Assembly (NCBI RefSeq): GCF_029633865.1
Contig: NC_079230.1
Location: 29,142,009 to 29,206,008, forward strand
Reading direction: 5' to 3'
Length of the DNA stretch: 64,000 bases
Origin: Lampris incognitus
Taxonomy: Eukaryota; Chordata; Actinopteri; Lampriformes; Lampridae
Every line of letters starts with the position of its first letter. Within the stretch, counting starts at the first letter, position 1. Shown piece after piece: positions 7,718-20,012 of the stretch. Under the pieces are notes generated by a model. That model did not search any database. It was given only the letters and a program-made list of their open reading frames with translations, and was not told where the DNA came from. The translations under genes and the position numbers were made by a program.

Positions 7718-7881
7718 CAGGGGAGAGCGCGAACGCAGTCCCCCACTACCAGATATTATGCAGTCGAGATTCCCACGTTTGGGGAATTCGCACAAATCAT
7801 CACAACCGGAGTGCAATGGTCAAGCCTCGCCGTAGGTGAACCACCTTCTTGATCATGGTGTCTCCCCTGCCAGGTAAGTAT
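7718..7881 (-). ncRNA. U1: U1 snRNA gene, unit 4 (five changes, Sm-site variant)
   Basis: RNA identical to unit 3 (C48U, C82A, C86U, C87U, U128A). The unit differs from unit 3 further upstream: it has the second haplotype of the 1327-1659 block and the caagccttt form of the degenerate copy. The pair is therefore not a simple recent duplication. Confidence 0.9.
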
Positions 7882-8009
7882 GAACCCCAGCCATCGCACA
7901 GAGGAGCTGATTCTGACACACATCTATCTGTATGACGGTGCCACGGCATCAAGTAAAGCGACTGCTTTGTCCTCACAGAAATCAAGGTTTGTTTCTTTTA
8001 ACATGTAAA

Positions 8010-8148
8010 CGGGGGAGAGCGCGAACGCAGTCCCCCACTACCGGAAATGATGCAGTCCAGAGTCTATAACATTTGGGGAATTGACCTTTCGCAAAGTCAG
8101 TTACCGTTGCTATGACCGTCAAGCCTTTCAGAACTATCCAGGAAGTAG
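8010..8148 (-). pseudogene. Degenerate U1 copy, unit 4
   Basis: The caagccttt form, as in unit 1. Confidence 0.78.
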
Positions 8149-10090
8149 CCGGAAAACACCAAAACATGAAGGAAGAAATCAGCGCATTGTGTGGTTAAAA
8201 GTAGCAGTAGTAATACATTAGCTATCAATAATAGCTAGTAGCAAGCTTAGCTTGGAGCAGACAGGTATTTTTGTTGATTTTGGATGGATTAAGCTGGCCA
8301 TGGGGTCTGCTATACTGTGACATCTATTGACGACATTGCGCTTCTTGCGTTCTGGGTTTCGGGAAGGGAAAGAAAATGACACCCCCTCCAAACTTTTCAC
8401 ATATCTAGTATCCGATCTGCAGATCCCATAGGCACACCGTTTCAGTATTTTGTTGTGCGTTTGAAAGCTTGACGGACCGTTGCTAAGGTCGGATTGGACA
8501 AGCACCGTTCTGGGGAGGTACTTTGCGAAAGCTCAATTGAACTCGAGGCGTTCTAGAGGAGTGTAAAGTCTACCTCGACTGTACACAGTTACGGCTCCTG
8601 ATCGGTCAAAAGTCTACGGTGAGTGAACGCTCTAGACTAATCGGAAGCCGAAAGAGCCGATTGGAGCGTACCAGTCATAGGTCCCATATGAGACGAGCAT
8701 CAAAGCTTATCAAGAGGAAGAAGAGTGGTTTTCAAAGTTTACGGCGATGTTTGTTCTTCGATGATTCGTTTGAAGGAAAGGTGTTAGCTATAGCTATTAG
8801 CGATTTTCCATAGGAACAACTACACGAACTCACAGGCTGGCGCGAATTACAAGTGGAACTACCCCGTAGTCGCCCTGTCGAGAGTCGTGTTTCCATAGCG
8901 ACGTAGGAACCGCCGGGATCATGAGTTGACGTCAACATTTTGCGACAGCTTTCACCGCGACGTAATTATCCCATCCAGGTGGCGGGAAATGTCGAGGTAA
9001 ATCGTCTCGTTTCTCCTGGAGGACTCGAGCCCCCGCTGAACCTCGTCGGTGGCGTAGTCAGCCAACAAAGCCTGCACCTCCTCGTCTGTCCGTTTCTCGG
9101 CTGATTTCTCCATTTCGCTTGATCGAAATTAAGTTTGCTACCACACAGCTTGGTTGCTGGCTTATACAATTGCGCTTGTTGAACACCGAAGTAGAAGGCT
9201 GGTTGCTTCCGACGTTCAACCAATCGGCGTCGAGCCCCTCCCAGCAGGTTTTCAGGGCCGCTCAGAAGTACCGACCCCAGAGCAGGGACTAGAGACGCTC
9301 CCTTAAAAGTCCCAGTAAGAGTTCCGGTCAGGGGTAGTTCCTCTAGTGGAAACACCAGCAAAGCTGCCGGCCCCCTAAAAGGTTCGGGTAGTTCCGCTGG
9401 TGGAAAATGGCCTTATGAGTTGTGTTGACAGGTTGCTTCACAAGGGGCGTCACTCCAGATACTGAAAGCAAAGGTTCACCTACTTTTGCCACTCACAGAT
9501 GTGAAATATTGGATCATTTTGCTCAATAAATGAATGAGCAAGTATCATATTTTTGTCTCATTTGTTTAATTGGGTTTTCTTCATCTACTTTTAGGACTCG
9601 TCGCCGGACCGAATCCCCGTGTTACCCCCGCCTTGATTGGTGTCGCTAAAGCCACAATTGGCCGTGTGTGCGGGTGTGAAGCCGGATGTGAGTATGTGTC
9701 GAGGTGGCTGCAGTAGCGCCTCCTCTGATCGGTCGGGGCGCCTGTTCGGGGGAGAGGGAGAACTGGAGGAATAGCGTGATCCTGCCACGCGCTACGTCGC
9801 CCTGGCGAAACGCCTCACTGTCAGGGGAACGAAGCGGCTGGCGACTCCACATGCGTCGGAGGAGGCATGTGGTAGTCTGCAGCCCTCCCCGCAATGGCAG
9901 AGGGGATGGAGCAGAAACCGGGAGGGATCGGAAGAGTGGGGTAATTGGTCCCATATAATTGGGGAGACAAAGAGGAACGAAACCCCGATGATGAATTAAG
10001 GGACGCAAGATTATTAACACGCCGAATGTCGTAAAGTTTGTGTTTTCCTGCCGTAACGGGAACCATATTGTTTTTCTTTTGACATTTAAT

Positions 10091-10254
10091 CAGGGGAGAG
10101 CGCGAACGCAGTCCCCCACTACCAGAAATTATGCAGTCGAGATTCCCACGTTTGGGGAATTCGCACAGGTCAGCACAACCGGAGTGCAATGGTCAAGCCT
10201 CGCCGTGGATGAACCACCTTCTTGATCATGGTGTCTCCCCTGCCAGGTAAGTAT
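10091..10254 (-). ncRNA. U1: U1 snRNA gene, unit 5 (C46U)
   Basis: Family B, same RNA as unit 2. The 3' flank carries the family B cctgccgtaacgg variant. Confidence 0.96.
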
Positions 10255-10382
10255 GAACCCCAGCCATCGCACAGAGGAGCTGATTCTGACACACATCTAT
10301 CTGTATGACGGTGCCACGGCATCAAGTAAAGCGACTGCTTTGTCCTCACAGAAATCAAGGTTTGTTTCTTTTAACATGTAAA

Positions 10383-10521
10383 CGGGGGAGAGCGCGAACG
10401 CAGTCCCCCACTACCGGAAATGATGCAGTCCAGAGTCTATAACATTTGGGGAATTGACCTTTCGCAAAGTCAGTTACCGTTGCTATGACCGTCAAGCATT
10501 TCAGAACTATCCAGGAAGTAG
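10383..10521 (-). pseudogene. Degenerate U1 copy, unit 5
   Basis: The caagcattt form. Confidence 0.78.
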
Positions 10522-12463
10522 CCGGAAAACACCAAAACATGAAGGAAGAAATCAGCGCATTGTGTGGTTAAAAGTAGCAGTAGTAATACATTAGCTATCA
10601 ATAATAGCTAGTAGCAAGCTTAGCTTGGAGCAGACAGGTATTTTTGTTGATTTTGGATGGATTAAGCTGGCCATGGGGTCTGCTATACTGTGACATCTAT
10701 TGACGACATTGCGCTTCTTGCGTTCTGGGTTTCGGGAAGGGAAAGAAAATGACACCCCCTCCAAACTTTTCACATATCTAGTATCCGATCTGCAGATCCC
10801 ATAGGCACACCGTTTCAGCATTTTGTTGTGTGTTTGAAAGCTTGACGGACCGTTGCTAAGGTCGGATTGGACAAGCACCGTTCTGGGGAGGTACTTTGCG
10901 AAAGCTCAATTGAACTCGAGGCGTTCTAGAGGAGTGTAAAGTCTACCTCGACTGTACACAGTTACGGCTCCTGATCGGTCTAAAGTCTACGGTGAGTGAA
11001 CGCTCTAGACTAATCGGAAGCCGAAAGAGCCGATTGTAGCGTACCAGTCATAGGTCCCAGATGAGACGAGCATCAAAGCTTATCAAGAGGAAGAAGAGTG
11101 GTTTTCAAAGTTTACGGCGATGTTTGTTCTTCGATGATTCGTTTGAAGGAAAAGTGTTTGCTATAGCTATTAGCGATTTTCCATAGGAACAACTACACGA
11201 ACTCACAGGCTGGCGCGAATTACAAGTGGAACTACCCCGTAGTCGCCCTGTCGAGAGTCGTGTTTCCATAGCGACGTAGGAACCGCCGGGATCATGAGTT
11301 GACGTCAGCATTTTGCGACAGCTTTCACCGCGACGTAATTATCCCATCCAGGTGGCGGGAAATGTCGAGGTAAATCGTCTCGTTTCTCCTGGAGGACTCG
11401 AGCCCCCGCTGAACCTCGTCGGTGGCGTAGTCAGCCAACAAAGCCTGCACCTCCTCGTCTGTCCGTTTCTCGGCTGATTTCTCCATTTCGCTTGATCGAA
11501 ATTAAGTTTGCTACCACACAGCTTGGTTGCTGGCTTATACAATTGCGCTTGTTGAACACCGAAGTAGAAGGCTGGTTGCTTCCGACGTTCAACCAATCGG
11601 CGTCGAGCCCCTCCCAGCAGGTTTTCAGGGCCGCTCAGAAGTACCGACCCCAGAGCAGGGACTAGAGACGCTCCCTTAAAAGTCCCAGTAAGAGTTCCGG
11701 TCAGGGGTAGTTCCTCTAGTGGAAACACCAGCAAAGCTGCCGGCCCCCTAAAAGGTTCGGGTAGTTCCGCTGGTGGAAAATGGCCTTATGCGTTGTGTTG
11801 ACAGGTTGCTTCACAAGGGGCTTCACTCCAGATACTGAAAGCAAAGGTTCACCTACTTTTGCCACTCACAGATGTGAAATATTGGATCATTTTGCTCAAT
11901 AAATGAATGAGCAAGTATCATATTTTTGTCTCATTTGTTTAATTGGGTTTTCTTCATCTACTTTTAGGACTCGTCGCCGGACCGAATCCCCGTGTTACCC
12001 CCGCCTTGATTGGTGTCGCTAAAGCCACAATTGGCCGTGTGTGCGGGTGTGAAGCCGGATGTGAGTATGTGTCGAGGTGGCTGCAGTAGCGCCTCCTCTG
12101 ATCGGTCGGGGCGCCTGTTCGGGGGAGAGGGAGAACTGGAGGAATAGCGTGATCCTGCCACGCGCTACGTCGCCCTGGCGAAACGCCTCACTGTCAGGGG
12201 AACGAAGCGGCTGGCGACTCCACATGCGTCGGAGGAGGCATGTGGTAGTCTGCAGCCCTCCCCGCAATGGCAGAGGGGATGGAGCAGAAACCGGGAGGGA
12301 TCGGAAGAGTGGGGTAATTGGTCCCATATAATTGGGGAGACAAAGAGGAACGAAACCCCGATGATGAATTAAGGGACGCAAGATTATTAACACGCCGAAT
12401 GTCGTAAAGTTTGTGTTTTCCTGCCGTAACGGGAACCATATTGTTTTTCTTTTGACATTTAAT

Positions 12464-12627
12464 CAGGGGAGAGCGCGAACGCAGTCCCCCACTACCAGAA
12501 ATTATGCAGTCGAGATTCCCACGTTTGGGGAATTCGCACAGGTCAGCACAACCGGAGTGCAATGGTCAAGCCTCGCCGTGGATGAACCACCTTCTTGATC
12601 ATGGTGTCTCCCCTGCCAGGTAAGTAT
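12464..12627 (-). ncRNA. U1: U1 snRNA gene, unit 6 (C46U)
   Basis: Family B. The unit's end has the gcgttg ... gggcttcac variants, shared with units 5, 13, 15 and 19. Confidence 0.96.
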
Positions 12628-12755
12628 GAACCCCAGCCATCGCACAGAGGAGCTGATTCTGACACACATCTATCTGTATGACGGTGCCACGGCATCAAGT
12701 AAAGCGACTGCTTTGTCCTCACAGAAATCAAGGTTTGTTTCTTTTAACATGTAAA

Positions 12756-12894
12756 CGGGGGAGAGCGCGAACGCAGTCCCCCACTACCGGAAATGATGCA
12801 GTCCAGAGTCTATAACATTTGGGGAATTGACCTTTCGCAAAGTCAGTTACCGTTGCTATGACCGTCAAGCCTTTCAGAACTATCCAGGAAGTAG
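12756..12894 (-). pseudogene. Degenerate U1 copy, unit 6
   Basis: The caagccttt form, unlike the neighbouring family B unit 5. Confidence 0.78.
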
Positions 12895-14836
12895 CCGGAA
12901 AACACCAAAACATGAAGGAAGAAATCAGCGCATTGTGTGGTTAAAAGTAGCAGTAGTAATACATTAGCTATCAATAATAGCTAGTAGCAAGCTTAGCTTG
13001 GAGCAGACAGGTATTTTTGTTGATTTTGGATGGATTAAGCTGGCCATGGGGTCTGCTATACTGTGACATCTATTGACGACATTGCGCTTCTTGCGTTCTG
13101 GGTTTCGGGAAGGGAAAGAAAATGACACCCCCTCCAAACTTTTCACATATCTAGTATCCGATCTGCAGATCCCATAGGCACACCGTTTCAGCATTTTGTT
13201 GTGTGTTTGAAAGCTTGACGGACCGTTGCTAAGGTCGGATTGGACAAGCACCGTTCTGGGGAGGTACTTTGCGAAAGCTCAATTGAACTCGAGGCGTTCT
13301 AGAGGAGTGTAAAGTCTACCTCGACTGTACACAGTTACGGCTCCTGATCGGTCTAAAGTCTACGGTGAGTGAACGCTCTAGACTAATCGGAAGCCGAAAG
13401 AGCCGATTGTAGCGTACCAGTCATAGGTCCCAGATGAGACGAGCATCAAAGCTTATCAAGAGGAAGAAGAGTGGTTTTCAAAGTTTACGGCGATGTTTGT
13501 TCTTCGATGATGCGTTTGAAGGAAAAGTGTTTGCTATAGCTATTAGCGATTTTCCATAGGAACAACTACACGAACTCACAGGCTGGCGCGAATTACAAGT
13601 GGAACTACCCCGTAGTCGCCCTGTCGAGAGTCGTGTTTCCATAGCGACGTAGGAACCGCCGGGATCATGAGTTGACGTCAGCATTTTGCGACAGCTTTCA
13701 CCGCGACGTAATTATCCCATCCAGGTGGCGGGAAATGTCGAGGTAAATCGTCTCGTTTCTCCTGGAGGACTCGAGCCCCCGCTGAACCTCGTCGGTGGCG
13801 TAGTCAGCCAACAAAGCCTGCACCTCCTCGTCTGTCCGTTTCTCGGCTGATTTCTCCATTTCGCTTGATCGAAATTAAGTTTGCTACCACACAGCTTGGT
13901 TGCTGGCTTATACAATTGCGCTTGTTGAACACCGAAGTAGAAGGCTGGTTGCTTCCGACGTTCAACCAATCGGCGTCGAGCCCCTCCCAGCAGGTTTTCA
14001 GGGCCGCTCAGAAGTACCGACCCCAGAGCAGGGACTAGAGACGCTCCCTTAAAAGTCCCAGTAAGAGTTCCGGTCAGGGGTAGTTCCTCTAGTGGAAACA
14101 CCAGCAAAGCTGCCGGCCCCCTAAAAGGTTCGGGTAGTTCCGCTGGTGGAAAATGGCCTTATGCGTTGTGTTGACAGGTTGCTTCACAAGGGGCTTCACT
14201 CCAGATACTGAAAGCAAAGGTTCACCTACTTTTGCCACTCACAGATGTGAAATATTGGATCATTTTGCTCAATAAATGAATGAGCAAGTATCATATTTTT
14301 GTCTCATTTGTTTAATTGGGTTTTCTTCATCTACTTTTAGGACTCGTCGCCGGACCGAATCCCCGTGTTACCCCCGCCTTGATTGGTGTCGCTAAAGCCA
14401 CAATTGGCCGTGTGTGCGGGTGTGAAGCCGGATGTGAGTATGTGTCGAGGTGGCTGCAGTAGCGCCTCCTCTGATCGGTCGGGGCGCCTGTTCGGGGGAG
14501 AGGGAGAACTGGAGGAATAGCGTGATCCTGCCACGCGCTACGTCGCCCTGGCGAAACGCCTCACTGTCAGGGGAACGAAGCGGCTGGCGACTCCACATGC
14601 GTCGGAGGAGGCATGTGGTAGTCTGCAGCCCTCCCCGCAATGGCAGAGGGGATGGAGCAGAAACCGGGAGGGATCGGAAGAGTGGGGTAATTGGTCCCAT
14701 ATAATTGGGGAGACAAAGAGGAACGAAACCCCGATGATGAATTAAGGGACGCAAGATTATTAACACGCCGAACGTCGTAAAGTTTGTGTTTTCCTGCCTT
14801 AACGGGAACCATATTGTTTTTCTTTTGACATTTAAT

Positions 14837-15000
14837 CAGGGGAGAGCGCGAACGCAGTCCCCCACTACCAGAAATTATGCAGTCGAGATTCCCACGTTTG
14901 GGGAATTCGCACAGGTCAGCACAACCGGAGTGCAATGGTCAAGCCTCGCCGTGGGTGAACCACCTTCTTGATCATGGTGTCTCCCCTGCCAGGTAAGTAT
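14837..15000 (-). ncRNA. U1: U1 snRNA gene, unit 7 (common type)
   Basis: Common RNA. A private change lies in the 3' flank at 14773 (gccgaacgtcg for gccgaatgtcg). The distal half of the unit is of the type seen in units 10 and 26 (Myb/SANT E36D). Confidence 0.97.
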
Positions 15001-15128
15001 GAACCCCAGCCATCGCACAGAGGAGCTGATTCTGACACACATCTATCTGTATGACGGTGCCACGGCATCAAGTAAAGCGACTGCTTTGTCCTCACAGAAA
15101 TCAAGGTTTGTTTCTTTTAACATGTAAA

Positions 15129-15267
15129 CGGGGGAGAGCGCGAACGCAGTCCCCCACTACCGGAAATGATGCAGTCCAGAGTCTATAACATTTGGGGAAT
15201 TGACCTTTCGCAAAGTCAGTTACCGTTGCTATGACCGTCAAGCCTTTCAGAACTATCCAGGAAGTAG
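15129..15267 (-). pseudogene. Degenerate U1 copy, unit 7
   Basis: The caagccttt form. Confidence 0.78.
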
Positions 15268-17209
15268 CCGGAAAACACCAAAACATGAAGGAAGAAATCA
15301 GCGCATTGTGTGGTTAAAAGTAGCAGTAGTAATACATTAGCTATCAATAATAGCTAGTAGCAAGCTTAGCTTGGAGCAGACAGGTATTTTTGTTGATTTT
15401 GGATGGATTAAGCTGGCCATGGGGTCTGCTATACTGTGACATCTATTGACGACATTGCGCTTCTTGCGTTCTGGGTTTCGGGAAGGGAAAGAAAATGACA
15501 CCCCCTCCAAACTTTTCACATATCTAGTATCCGATCTGCAGATCCCATAGGCACACCGTTTCAGTATTTTGTTGTGCGTTTGAAAGCTTGACGGACCGTT
15601 GCTAAGGTCGGATTGGACAAGCACCGTTCTGGGGAGGTACTTTGCGAAAGCTCAATTGAACTCGAGGCGTTCTAGAGGAGTGTAAAGTCTACCTCGACTG
15701 TACACAGTTACGGCTCCTGATCGGTCAAAAGTCTACGGTGAGTGAACGCTCTAGACTAATCGGAAGCCGAAAGAGCCGATTGGAGCGTACCAGTCATAGG
15801 TCCCATATGAGACGAGCATCAAAGCTTATCAAGAGGAAGAAGAGTGGTTTTCAAAGTTTACGGCGATGTTTGTTCTTCGATGATTCGTTTGAAGGAAAGG
15901 TGTTAGCTATAGCTATTAGCGATTTTCCATAGGAACAACTACACGAACTCACAGGCTGGCGCGAATTACAAGTGGAACTACCCCGTAGTCGCCCTGTCGA
16001 GAGTCGTGTTTCCATAGCGACGTAGGAACCGCCGGGATCATGAGTTGACGTCAACATTTTGCGACAGCTTTCACCGCGACGTAATTATCCCATCCAGGTG
16101 GCGGGAAATGTCGAGGTAAATCGTGTCGTTTCTCCTGGAGGACTCGAGCCCCCGCTGAACCTCGTCGGTGGCGTAGTCAGCCAACAAAGCCTGCACCTCC
16201 TCGTCTGTCCGTTTCTCGGCTGATTTCTCCATTTCGCTTGATCGAAATTAAGTTTGCTACCACACAGCTTGGTTGCTGGCTTATACAATTGCGCTTGTTG
16301 AACATCGAAGTAGAAGGCTGGTTGCTTCCGACGTTCAACCAATCGGCGTCGAGCCCCTCCCAGCAGGTTTTCAGGGCCGCTCAGAAGTACCGACCCCAGA
16401 GCAGGGACTAGAGACGCTCCCTTAAAAGTCCCAGTAAGAGTTCCGGTCAGGGGTAGTTCCTCTAGTGGAAACACCAGCAAAGCTGCCGGCCCCCTAAAAG
16501 GTTCGGGTAGTTCCGCTGGTGGAAAATGGCCTTATGAGTTGTGTTGACAGGTTGCTTCACAAGGGGCGTCACTCCAGATACTGAAAGCAAAGGTTCACCT
16601 ACTTTTGCCACTCACAGATGTGAAATATTGGATCATTTTGCTCAATAAATGAATGAGCAAGTATCATATTTTTGTCTCATTTGTTTAATTGGGTTTTCTT
16701 CATCTACTTTTAGGACTCGTCGCCGGACCGAATCCCCGTGTTACCCCCGCCTTGATTGGTGTCGCTAAAGCCACAATTGGCCGTGTGTGCGGGTGTGAAG
16801 CCGGATGTGAGTATGTGTCGAGGTGGCTGCAGTAGCGCCTCCTCTGATCGGTCGGGGCGCCTGTTCGGGGGAGAGGGAGAACTGGAGGAATAGCGTGATC
16901 CCGCCACGCGCTACGTCGCCCTGGCGAAACGCCTCACTGTCAGGGGAACGAAGCGGCTGGCGACTCCACATGCGTCGGAGGAGGCATGTGGTAGTCTGCA
17001 GCCCTCCCCGCAATGGCAGAGGGGATGGAGCAGAAACCGGGAGAGATCGGAAGAGTGGGGTAATTGGTTCCATATAATTGGGGAGACAAAGAGGAACGAA
17101 ACCCCGATGATGAATTAAGGGACGCAAGATTATTAACACGCCGAATGTCGTAAAGTTTGTGTTTTCCTGCCTTAACGGGAACCATATTGTTTTTCTTTTG
17201 ACATTTAAT

Positions 17210-17373
17210 CAGGGGAGAGCGCGAACGCAGTCCCCCACTACCAGAAATTATGCAGTCGAGATTCCCACGTTTGGGGAATTCGCACAGGTCAGCACAACCG
17301 GAGTGCAATGGTCAAGCCTCGCCGTGGGTGAACCACCTTCTTGATCATGGTGTCTCCCCTGCCAGGTAAGTAT
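17210..17373 (-). ncRNA. U1: U1 snRNA gene, unit 8 (common type)
   Basis: Common RNA, family D flanks. The region between the start site and the PSE has two linked changes (cagtcatcgcacagacgag for cagccatcgcacagaggag) shared with units 11, 24 and 27, so the promoter spacer differs although the RNA does not. Confidence 0.97.
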
Positions 17374-17501
17374 GAACCCCAGTCATCGCACAGACGAGCT
17401 GATTCTGACACACATCTATCTGTATGACGGTGCCACGGCATCAAGTAAAGCGACTGCTTTGTCCTCACAGAAATCAAGGTTTGTTTCTTTTAACATGTAA
17501 A

Positions 17502-17640
17502 CGGGGGAGAGCGCGAACGCAGTCCCCCACTACCGGAAATGATGCAGTCCAGAGTCTATAACATTTGGGGAATTGACCTTTCGCAAAGTCAGTTACCGTT
17601 GCTATGACCGTCAAGCATTTCAGAACTATCCAGGAAGTAG
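17502..17640 (-). pseudogene. Degenerate U1 copy, unit 8
   Basis: The caagcattt form. Confidence 0.78.
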
Positions 17641-19581
17641 CCGGAAAACACCAAAACATGAAGGAAGAAATCAGCGCATTGTGTGGTTAAAAGTAACAGT
17701 AGTAATACATTAGCTATCAATAATAGCTAGTAGCAAGCTTAGCTTGGAGCAGACAGGTATTTTTGTTGATTTTGGATGGATTAAGCTGGCCATGGGGTCT
17801 GCTATACTGTGACATCTATTGACGACATTGCGCTTCTTGCGTTCTGGGTTTCGGGAAGGGAAAGAAAATGACACCCCCTCCAAACTTTTCACATATCTAG
17901 TATCCGATCTGCAGATCCCATAGGCACACCGTTTCAGCATTTTGTTGTGTGTTTGAAAGCTTGACGGACCGTTGCTAAGGTCGGATTGGACAAGCACCGT
18001 TCTGGGGAGGTACTTTGCGAAAGCTCAATTGAACTCGAGGCGTTCTAGAGGAGTGTAAAGTCTACCTCGACTGTACACAGTTACGGCTCCTGATCGGTCT
18101 AAAGTCTACGGTGAGTGAACGCTCTAGACTAATCGGAAGCCGAAAGAGCCGATTGTAGCGTACCAGTCATAGGTCCCAGATGAGACGAGCATCAAAGCTT
18201 ATCAAGAGGAAGAAGAGTGGTTTTCAAAGTTTACGGCGATGTTTGTTCTTCGATGATTCGTTTGAAGGAAAAGTGTTAGCTATAGCTATTAGCGATTTTC
18301 CATAGGAACAACTACACGAACTCACAGGCTGGCGCGAATTACAAGTGGAACTACCCCGTAGTCGCCCTGTCGAGAGTCGTGTTTCCATAGCGACGTAGGA
18401 ACCGCCGGGATCATGAGTTGACGTCAACATTTTGCGACAGCTTTCACCGCGACGTAATTATCCCATCCAGGTGGCGGGAAATGTCGAGGTAAATCGTCTC
18501 GTTTCTCCTGGAGGACTCGAGCCCCCGCTGAACCTCGTCGGTGGCGTAGTCAGCCAACAAAGCCTGCACCTCCTCGTCTGTCCGTTTCTCGGCTGATTTC
18601 TCCATTTCGCTTGATCGAAATTAAGTTTGCTACCACACAGCTTGGTTGCTGGCTTATACAATTGCGCTTGTTGAACACCGAAGTAGAAGGCTGGTTGCTT
18701 CCGACGTTCAACCAATCGGCGTCGAGCCCCTCCCAGCAGGTTTTCAGGGCCGCTCAGAAGTACCGACCCCAGAGCAGGGACTAGAGACGCTCCCTTAAAA
18801 GTCCCAGTAAGAGTTCCGGTCAGGGGTAGTTCCTCTAGTGGAAACACCAGCAAAGCTGCCGGCCCCCTAAAAGGTTCGGGTAGTTCCGCTGGTGGAAAAT
18901 GGCCTTATGAGTTGTGTTGACAGGTTGCTTCACAAGGGGCGTCACTCCAGATACTGAAAGCAAAGGTTCACCTACTTTTGCCACTCACAGATGTGAAATA
19001 TTGGATCATTTTGCTCAATAAATGAATGAGCAAGTATCATATTTTTGTCTCATTTGTTTAATTGGGTTTTCTTCATCTACTTTTAGGACTCGTCGCCGGA
19101 CCGAATCCCCGTGTTACCCCCGCCTTGATTGGTGTCGCTAAAGCCACAATTGGCCGTGTGTGCGGGTGTGAAGCCGGATGTGAGTATGTGTCGAGGTGGC
19201 TGCAGTAGCGCCTCCTCTGATCGGTCGGGGCGCCTGTTCGGGGGAGAGGGAGAACTGGAGGAATAGCGTGATCCCGCCACGCGCTACGTCGCCCTGGCGA
19301 AACGCCTCACTGTCAGGGGAACGAAGCGGCTGGCGACTCCACATGCGTCGGAGGAGGCATGTGGTAGTCTGCAGCCCTCCCCGCAATGGCAGAGGGGATG
19401 GAGCAGAAACCGGGAGGGATCGGAAGAGTGGGGTAATTGGTCCCATATAATTGGGGAAACAAAGAGGAACGAAACCCCGATGATGAATTAAGGGACGCAA
19501 GATTATTAACACGCCGAATGTCGTAAAGTTTGTGTTTTCCTGCCTTAACGGGAACCATATTGTTTTCTTTTGACATTTAAT

Positions 19582-19745
19582 CAGGGGAGAGCGCGAACGC
19601 AGTCCCCCACTACCAGAAATTATGCAGTCGAGATTCCCACGTTTGGGGAATTCGCACAGATCTGCACAACCGGAGTGCAATGGTCAAGCCTCGCCGTGGG
19701 TGAACCACCTTCTTGATCATGGTGTCTCCCCTGCCAGGTAAGTAT
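19582..19745 (-). ncRNA. U1: U1 snRNA gene, unit 9 (U83A, C86U)
   Basis: Family E. Both changes lie on the 3' side of stem-loop II, outside the U1A loop. The 3' box is one base shorter than in other families, a feature shared with units 22 and 25. Confidence 0.95.
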
Positions 19746-19873
19746 GAACCCCAGCCATCGCACAGAGGAGCTGATTCTGACACACATCTATCTGTATGAC
19801 GGTGCCACGGCATCAAGTAAAGCGACTGCTTTGTCCTCACAGAAATCAAGGTTTGTTTCTTTTAACATGTAAA

Positions 19874-20012
19874 CGGGGGAGAGCGCGAACGCAGTCCCCC
19901 ACTACCGGAAATGATGCAGTCCAGAGTCTATAACATTTGGGGAATTGACCTTTCGCAAAGTCAGTTACCGTTGCTATGACCGTCAAGCCTTTCAGAACTA
20001 TCCAGGAAGTAG
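19874..20012 (-). pseudogene. Degenerate U1 copy, unit 9
   Basis: The caagccttt form. Confidence 0.78.

Noticed and set aside
8619-8813. 64-codon plus-strand frame seen in only some units
   Set aside because: It appears or disappears with the two haplotypes of the spacer and looks non-coding.
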